Source: an uncultured Tateyamaria sp.
GTDB taxonomy: Bacteria > Pseudomonadota > Alphaproteobacteria > Rhodobacterales > Rhodobacteraceae
Direction of reading: 5' to 3'
Length of the DNA stretch: 64,000 bases
Assembly (NCBI GenBank): GCA_905480645.1
Contig: CAJQRC010000024.1
Span: 1-64,000 of the forward strand
Position 1 is the first letter of the stretch. Every line of letters starts with the position of its first letter. Positions 59,113 to 64,000 of this stretch are shown here, one piece after another. The translations under genes were made by a program, and so were the position numbers. The notes under the pieces were generated by a model. That model saw only the letters and a program-made list of their open reading frames with translations. It was not told the origin of the DNA and did no database searches.

Positions 59113-60015
59113 TTATGAAAGCCAAGCCAGTGAAATGATTGAAATCGCAGATGTCCAAATAATTACAGGGGCGATTTGATCTGTTCTAACTCCATGTAAA
59201 ACTGCAAGAGCAAATGCCATTGCACCTGAAGGGCCAGCAGCACTTAAAACAAGCATTGTATTCCACGTTGGTGGGCGGTCACCAATCTTTAACGCTCCCC
59301 AAACCATTACTGGAAATACAATTAATTTAAGTCCTGAAACTGTGATTATTGTGGGTGAAATTCGCAAATTATGGCCAGCTAGAATAGCACCCAATGCGAA
59401 TAATGTGAGAGGCGCAGCACCAACGCCAGCAAAATTAAGAGCTGTTATGCAAGGTTCTGGAATTGGAATATGCAATATGTTGGTTACGCAGCCTAACACA
59501 ATAGCAATCAATACTGGGTTAGTGACAACTCGGCGTGTTGATTTAATAGCTGATCCGTGTGGTGTAACTAATAAATCAGTTGAGATGATAAAAAATGCAA
59601 AGGTGACAGTGGAATCCCACGCGACAATGCTGGCAATAGGAAGAGATGCGCTCTCCCCGTAAATCAAAAATGATATAGGCCAGACATAAAGCAAAGTATT
59701 AACAAATATAGTTGCCATTCCCAAAAGCCAGGCTTCGGTTTTTTCACGTCGTAATATCTGGCTTGTAATCCAATATGTTATAAAAAATAAAAATGCTTGG
59801 CAGGTTGCATATGACGCAATTGCGTCAAAACGAAATTCATCAAGGCTGAGTTCGTTAATAAACGGAAAGATTAATGCTGGTTGCAGTACAAGAAATGCGA
59901 TCCGATTGACTGCAGTTGCCTCTTTAAAAGATATTTTGCGAAAAAATCCAAGTATAAATCCAAGAGCCAGCATGGAAAAGATAGGAAGAATATTATGTGT
60001 AAGAACCTGAAGCAT
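59113..60015 (-). CDS. AEC-family auxin efflux carrier-type transporter
   Basis: The 300-aa protein has about ten hydrophobic helices in two five-helix halves. It opens ILPIFSMLALGFILGFF, and FVLQPALIFPFI-like FLVLQPALIFPFI follows. GVGAAPLTLFALGAILAG in the second half is a typical AEC motif. Members export organic acids or take them up; the substrate is unknown. Confidence 0.9.
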   Translation of the reverse strand: MLQVLTHNILPIFSMLALGFILGFFRKISFKEATAVNRIAFLVLQPALIFPFINELSLDEFRFDAIASYATCQAFLFFITYWITSQILRREKTEAWLLGMATIFVNTLLYVWPISFLIYGESASLPIASIVAWDSTVTFAFFIISTDLLVTPHGSAIKSTRRVVTNPVLIAIVLGCVTNILHIPIPEPCITALNFAGVGAAPLTLFALGAILAGHNLRISPTIITVSGLKLIVFPVMVWGALKIGDRPPTWNTMLVLSAAGPSGAMAFALAVLHGVRTDQIAPVIIWTSAISIISLAWLS

Positions 60016-60427
60016 TTTTCAATATTTAAAATATTTAGATCAGTTATCCTATAACATTTGTGGGTCGTTGATATTGATTTCTGATGAATAATCAGTGGAA
60101 AGGTAAATATGTAGACAATTATATCGTTCGCCAATAACTCTTAGAAGCCTTAAATCGTTTCTAGATCTTCATGAAGATCATTCCGTGTTTCCATAACAGT
60201 GTCACGTTTGCTAAAAAATACATATAAAACAATGGGTTAATGATTTGTAATATTGCAAAAATAGTAGGTTTTATTATAAAAATATTTACAAAAAACCATA
60301 GTAACTAATTTTTTAGTTGGGCATTATTGGCTCCTGTTGTTCAGTGCTAATTTTTGTTGCCACGAATGCTTCTCAAATTCAAGAATTTATACAACTCAGC
60401 GCTAAAGGGCAGGGACGAACAACAAAC
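60016..60427. other. Gap between AEC gene and accessory region
   Basis: AT-rich DNA with no coding frame of note. It contains the 16-bp palindrome at 60164-60179. This is the border between the dense housekeeping part and the accessory region to the right. Confidence 0.5.
60164..60179. promoter_or_regulatory. Perfect 16-bp palindrome
   Basis: GATCTTCATGAAGATC reads the same on both strands. It could be a dimer-binding operator for the AEC gene, whose start is about 150 bp away, or for something in the accessory region. Nothing else supports a function. Confidence 0.4.
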
Positions 60428-60460
60428 AAAAAAACCGCCCCTGTATTGCTACAAGGACGG
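60427..60460 (-). terminator. Strong Rho-independent terminator, minus strand
   Basis: On the minus strand CCGTCCTTGTA pairs fully with TACAGGGGCGG (two G:U pairs) around a GCAA tetraloop, and TTTTTTTG follows. It ends transcripts coming from the right, 29 nt after the stop of the 64-aa minus-strand ORF, and so supports that ORF. Confidence 0.85.
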
Positions 60461-60488
60461 CTAGGTAATCGCTCACCTTTGTTGTTGG

Positions 60489-60683
60489 TTATTCCAATGA
60501 CGCCACAGATTCATCGGACAATCGTTGTGAATTTCCCGCAACCTTAATTGGGACGTTCAAAGCACACAGACACACAATCAAGGTTTCTCTATCAACGCCT
60601 GACAGGTGTAATTCTAACGCTTTGGACACCAATTCATTTTGCCCACCTTCAAGATAACACTGGCGAAGTTTCTTCTTTAGCAT
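60489..60683 (-). CDS. Small protein of unknown function, 64 aa
   Basis: The frame MLKKKLRQCYLEGGQNELVS continues as an amphipathic, probably helical protein (KALELHLSGVDRETLIVCL) with a serine-rich end. I do not recognise it. Two things favour a real gene: the sequence reads like a folded protein rather than AT-rich noise, and a strong terminator lies directly downstream on the same strand. The overlapping forward ORF (60317-60547) lacks both supports. Confidence 0.5.
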   Translation of the reverse strand: MLKKKLRQCYLEGGQNELVSKALELHLSGVDRETLIVCLCALNVPIKVAGNSQRLSDESVASLE

Positions 60684-61075
60684 TGCCGTTTTGCCTGAAC
60701 GTTGTAACGCATTGAATATATTTTATTTATTTCTGGTGATAAAGAAGAACCGGTGAATGAACTCAATCCAAACAGCGCCAACACCACAAGTGTCACAGCA
60801 AGACTTTGAGCATACACAGTCGCAAGAGCCTATAGCACCCAAGTAGTGCTTACATTGGAAAACGATTTAAGGATGTTGTTCAGCGGTGCCGTAGGGCACG
60901 TGTGTGCTTGCTGCATGGGGTGAGTTTGAGGGTAGGATGTGTTGAGTGCTGCACAACAACTGAGGGCTGTGTGTGCCTTTTTTTGCTTGAAATCAGCAGA
61001 TTTTATGTGGTTGAACAAGTGACGCTGCTTTGGATGAATGGCATAGTGAGACTTAGATTAGAAGGATAAGTACAT
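60684..61075. other. 392-bp gap in the accessory region
   Basis: The GC here is higher than in other gaps. The minus-strand ORF 60830-61018 is cysteine- and histidine-rich without pattern and is probably spurious. The stretch should contain promoters for the diverging genes on both sides. Confidence 0.4.
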
Positions 61076-61470
61076 ATGTTAAACAGTATTGGGTTGCTAG
61101 GTTTATTGTTGATGCTACTACTGTTGGGCTATTATTATGCCGCATTCAAATCTAGCTGGAAGGGCAAGCTATTCTTTAAGAATCCGCACAACGGCAAGTT
61201 ACGTGAGGCGCCAATTGGGTTTTCTTGGACAACACATTTTTTTGGTTCTTTCCTGCACTGCTCCGCGGGCATTGGCTAGCCTCGCTTGTCATGTTGTTAA
61301 TTGGATTTGTTACAGGCGGTTTAGCTTGGCTTGTGTTCCCCTTTTTATACAACAAGTTCTACGTAAAGCATCTAATCAAAGAAGGTTTTTTTGTAACAAC
61401 TACTGACGCAAATATGGCTGCGATAGAAAGATATCTCGGCTATGAAGTTCCGATGCTTTCTGCTGACTAG
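61076..61470 (+). pseudogene. Small membrane protein, interrupted by a one-base frameshift
   Basis: Two overlapping frames together give one 130-aa membrane protein. The first (61076-61279) ends after EAPIGFSWTTHFFGSF; the second resumes with FFPALLRGHWLASLVMLLIGF and FVTGGLAWLVFPFLYNKFYV. Restoring one T in GGTTCTTTCCT joins them as FFGFFPALLRGHW. The pattern GFSWTTFFFGFFPALFRGDW and VFPFIYNK is familiar from small bacterial and phage membrane proteins of unknown function. A good ribosome site (AAGGA) precedes the ATG. It is either a fresh pseudogene or a sequencing error. Confidence 0.75.
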
Positions 61471-61645
61471 ACGTATTTGTTTGCTTGGGCATTATTGATG
61501 TGTAACAGGAAATAAGCCGTTTTTCTGGAACGTAGTTAATATTTCCATCGTCTGCCCTTGCCGCAACATCAGCTAGGTCTGCTGCGTGTTCTTGTTTGAT
61601 GTCGCGTATGACCTCGCCTACGGCTTCAAGTATTGATTTATCCAT
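61400..61645 (-). CDS. Small protein of unknown function, 81 aa
   Basis: The N-terminal half (MDKSILEAVGEVIRDIKQEH, then ADLADVAARADDGN) looks like a normal acidic helical protein. The C-terminal part overlaps the membrane-protein pseudogene on the other strand, so the natural end may have been lost and read-through added. Its start overlaps the stop of the next gene upstream by 8 nt, which points to coupled translation. I do not recognise the family. Confidence 0.45.
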   Translation of the reverse strand: MDKSILEAVGEVIRDIKQEHAADLADVAARADDGNINYVPEKRLISCYTSIMPKQTNTSSQQKASELHSRDIFLSQPYLRQ

Positions 61646-62234
61646 TTAACTTCTCCTGTAATTCTTTTGCCACGACGTCTAGGCGTTCTTTACGCGTTTT
61701 TAATTTTGCGGCTGCTACTCTGGCTTCTTTGCCCTTCTGTTGGGCATCGACTTGCATCTGGCACTGGGTAACTAGGACGGCTGTATTGCGTAGAACGCTT
61801 CCCACAGGTGCTTTCTTTGCTGCTTCCAGATCGACAACACCCAGCGTGACATTATACAAATCTTTTGAGATTACGGCTCTTGGCACAAACCTTGACCAAT
61901 CTTTGCCGTTAAGGTGTTCAAGTGATTTTGCAGAAGCAACTGAAGCAACAAAACCGTTGCTCATGCGTGTCTTTAAAGTGGATTTCTTCTTGTTGAGACT
62001 TTCTAATTCAAACAAATAGAGGTCTTGTAAATCAATCAGAATATCTGCCGTGGCGTCCAAGTCTGATGTTTCTGTTTTAGGTGAAACAGACTTACAATTT
62101 GCTACTGAATTATGAAGTTCAGCACAGGATGCTATAATGCCAGATTTGCTGTTATGAGGTTGTCCAGATAATGTTAAAATGGCGTCTGATAGATCAGTAA
62201 TTGCAGACTTTATTGAACCTTCCAGAGCTTCCAA
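61638..62234 (-). CDS. Helical protein of unknown function, 198 aa, possibly 5'-truncated
   Basis: The protein is charged and probably mostly helical, with a basic C-terminal coiled coil (EARVAAAKLKTRKERLDVVA). The start given is TTG; the codons before it (RKLSIAEATAAFEDLEALEG) still look like protein, back to an in-frame TAA, with no ATG. The gene may have lost its true start, or it uses a rare one. It pairs with the 81-aa gene by an 8-nt overlap. No family is recognised; a phage or plasmid origin is possible. Confidence 0.5.
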   Translation of the reverse strand: MEALEGSIKSAITDLSDAILTLSGQPHNSKSGIIASCAELHNSVANCKSVSPKTETSDLDATADILIDLQDLYLFELESLNKKKSTLKTRMSNGFVASVASAKSLEHLNGKDWSRFVPRAVISKDLYNVTLGVVDLEAAKKAPVGSVLRNTAVLVTQCQMQVDAQQKGKEARVAAAKLKTRKERLDVVAKELQEKLNG

Positions 62235-62903
62235 ATCTTCGAAGGCTGCTGTTGCTTCCGCAATGGATAGCTTTCTGGGATTGGATTATTGCATTGAACG
62301 AATTGCGGCGCTTGCCATCTTAACGCTTAACACTCGCTTGTGGTGACCAAAATTAGCCACAAATGGGGAAATATTGATTCCCTTTTAGTTCCTTAAATGC
62401 GATTTGAGGGTGATAATCATCACGCCTAAATCAGGATTAATCACAGGCATTGTTGCTCTGTGGGCAAGGCATTATGCCTCTTCTTTTTTTCTTTGTGGAA
62501 ACTGGTGGGTATCTCGCTCAGGCGGTAAGGGTGGCGGTGCAACTCTTGGAGATAAACTTCACCGCCTACTAAGCTTTTGGGGCTTAGTTTTTGTTTAGAT
62601 AAGCAATTAAAGCTTTGGTTGTTAATATTGAGTTGTGAAATTTTAATATTGAAGCGTCGATAAACTTAAATGTTAAGTTTGGAATTGGATAAATGCAGTT
62701 GTGAACTAAAAAATCTACCTTAGGCACTTTTTGTTGATAAGATAATCGGTCAATTTTTAGCGTCTGCTTTTCAGTTCGAAAATGATAGGTTATCTGATAT
62801 TTTTATAAGTTTTTCATTAATTTTAAATTATGGCGTGAAATGGGCAGATTTTCTTTTTTAGAGTTGTTATGATTAGAAAATCAAATTTAAAAGGTGTTTA
62901 TCT
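62235..62903. other. 669-bp gap upstream of the DUF1254 gene
   Basis: The stretch contains an inverted repeat TTGTGG/CCACAA at about 62339-62363 and a small hairpin GTGAT/ATCAC at about 62410. ORF 62404-62598 (tryptophan- and glycine-rich, RSGGKGGGATLGDKLH) is not recognised and is probably chance or a fragment. The last 250 bases are very AT-rich and should hold the promoter of the next gene. Confidence 0.4.
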
Positions 62904-63917
62904 ATGAAAACTCTACGGAATTGTACTCTTCTGGCCTCTGCAATCCTTTTACTTGCCTCGATTAACATTGCAGCCAGCGAAACGACCATTCCGGTAACGG
63001 AAGAAAACTTCTCTCACGCTGAAACGGCGCGAAACTACCGTAACTGGGTCAAGCAGGGTGCGAACGAGATGTTTGTTATAATGCCCGGCCTGCCTCCTCG
63101 CGGTAAAGCAGCTGCGACTGTGCAAATGAACGACGACACCCTTTATGGTTCGGCCATTGTAGAAGCCGTCGATGGCAAGGTGACGTTTTCAATACCTGAC
63201 ACTGATAACTACCTTGCCGTGCAAGTGGTAACTGAACGCGGACATGGGCAGCAATATGTTGTAGAAGATGGTGACTATAACCTGCCGGTTGAATCGCAAT
63301 ACGCGTTTCTGATTTATCGCTCTGGGACTGAAAATGGGATCGACGTCGCTAAAGCAAACTTAGGTAAAGTGGATGTAACAGACTTTAACTTCGCCACGAG
63401 TTATCAGGTACAGCCTTACGATTACGACGAAGTTGAAAAGTGGGTCCAGAAATATACACAAGAAGTGAACAGCATGGATAACTTCACCTACACGTTTCCT
63501 CGCACGTCCAAAGACGTCACCGATCTCCACCAGTGGAATTTAGAAAATGCTGCAGGCTGGGGGGGAGCAAGCCCTGAAGCGTTTGTCGGGAATAAATATG
63601 CCAATAGCTCTAAAATGAAGGCCGGCACCTGCTATACTTCGACATTTAATGACCCAGAGAATGAGTTTTTCACCTCAATCACTGCTTATGATAATGATAA
63701 ATACTTGATGGAAGGTGTCCGCAGCATCAATTCGCATATGTGGGACAAGAACGACGATGACACAATCACCGTATCTTTTAACTGCGGCGAAAACGCGAAA
63801 AATAATATCGATACTCAAGGCAATGACTTCACCTTCACTTCACGTCATTACGGCGTAAACCCCAAGGTGATTAACAGTTCAGAAGACCCAATTATTTCTG
63901 CAGTTAAAACGCAGTAG
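62904..63917 (+). CDS. Secreted DUF1254/DUF1214 domain protein
   Basis: The 337-aa product has a signal peptide (NCTLLASAILLLASINIAAS). A DUF1254-type domain follows (VQMNDDTLYGSAIVEAVDGK, VTFSIPDTDNYLAVQVV), and a C-terminal DUF1214-type domain (FFTSITAYDNDKYLMEGVRS, FTFTSRHYGVNP). Proteins with this pair are exported and widely spread, but their activity is not settled. A ribosome site AAGGTG precedes the ATG. The gene is visibly richer in G and C than its AT-rich flank, which suggests acquisition from elsewhere. Confidence 0.85.
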   Translation: MKTLRNCTLLASAILLLASINIAASETTIPVTEENFSHAETARNYRNWVKQGANEMFVIMPGLPPRGKAAATVQMNDDTLYGSAIVEAVDGKVTFSIPDTDNYLAVQVVTERGHGQQYVVEDGDYNLPVESQYAFLIYRSGTENGIDVAKANLGKVDVTDFNFATSYQVQPYDYDEVEKWVQKYTQEVNSMDNFTYTFPRTSKDVTDLHQWNLENAAGWGGASPEAFVGNKYANSSKMKAGTCYTSTFNDPENEFFTSITAYDNDKYLMEGVRSINSHMWDKNDDDTITVSFNCGENAKNNIDTQGNDFTFTSRHYGVNPKVINSSEDPIISAVKTQ

Positions 63918-64000
63918 TTGCTACAGATTTTGACAAGGTACGCTTCAAATCACAACTCCCAGAGAAAGTTTAGGAAGAATAAACGGCCTGTCGAGAGTAG
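63918..64000. other. Right end of the window
   Basis: Only 83 bases follow the DUF1254 gene; no feature can be supported. Confidence 0.5.

Noticed and set aside
60531-60545. CCCGCAACC match to the tRNA-fMet 3' end, as a possible attachment site
   Set aside because: Only nine bases, no integrase nearby; chance is sufficient.
60830-61018. 62-aa minus ORF in the accessory region
   Set aside because: No domain, irregular Cys/His content, no ribosome site.
62404-62598. 64-aa forward ORF before the DUF1254 gene
   Set aside because: Not recognised; no ribosome site seen; could be a gene fragment but I cannot support it.

Overview
The window is a piece of AT-rich alphaproteobacterial chromosome. 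Gene content and order fit the Rhodobacterales/roseobacter group best: an initiator tRNA in the position where it normally closes an rRNA operon, the block pyrH-frr-uppS-cdsA-dxr-rseP-bamA-skp-fabZ-lpxA-lpxI-lpxB, the block lptF-lptG-lptD-surA-pdxA-rsmA divergent from pepA-holC, prfA-prmC followed by a DUF4167 gene, and a 6-TM channel with a zinc-ribbon tail. The low GC (by eye near 40 percent) and several broken genes suggest a marine lineage undergoing some gene decay. That assignment is inference from gene order and protein resemblance; no search was run.

Layout. 1-2.1 kb: tRNA-fMet with terminator, a dead IS3-family element with recognisable ends, and a MobA-like nucleotidyltransferase. 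2.3-8.4 kb: a potassium channel, a CorC/HlyC-type membrane protein, a broken metallophosphoesterase, xerD, a secreted 510-aa protein and a 49-aa membrane protein that the ORF track missed. 8.5-12.9 kb: aroK-aroB, ssb, a lytic transglycosylase and miaA. 13.0-25.1 kb: a long co-directional envelope operon that makes UMP kinase, ribosome recycling factor, undecaprenyl and CDP-diglyceride precursors, isoprenoids, the outer-membrane assembly machine and lipid A. 25.1-41.3 kb: mostly single housekeeping genes in mixed orientation (tyrS, anmK, eno, fur, a DEAD-box helicase, selO, mazG, agmatinase and others), with two copies of a 105-bp dispersed repeat and a broken agmatinase paralogue. 41.5-54.4 kb: prfA-prmC, a DUF4167 protein, rsmA-pdxA-surA-lptD-lptG-lptF, pepA-holC and a membrane aspartic protease. 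54.5-60.0 kb: an ABC-F ATPase, ndk, an aldose-epimerase-like protein, a class IV aminotransferase and an AEC transporter. 60.1-64.0 kb: an accessory region with small orphan genes, a frameshifted small membrane protein, one strong terminator and a DUF1254/DUF1214 secreted protein of different base composition.

Functionally the core is envelope biogenesis. PyrH, UppS, CdsA, Dxr and the Lpx enzymes supply precursors; RseP, BamA, Skp, SurA and LptDFG build the outer membrane; AnmK and the transglycosylase recycle and cut peptidoglycan. Many neighbours overlap by 1 to 13 bases, and at least four genes use TTG starts at such junctions. uppS has no standard start codon in a sensible place and may start at ATT.

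I found no clear new multi-gene system. The most unusual items are the paired 105-bp elements with inverted ends, the probable ATT start of uppS, and the small accessory region at 60.1-62.9 kb.
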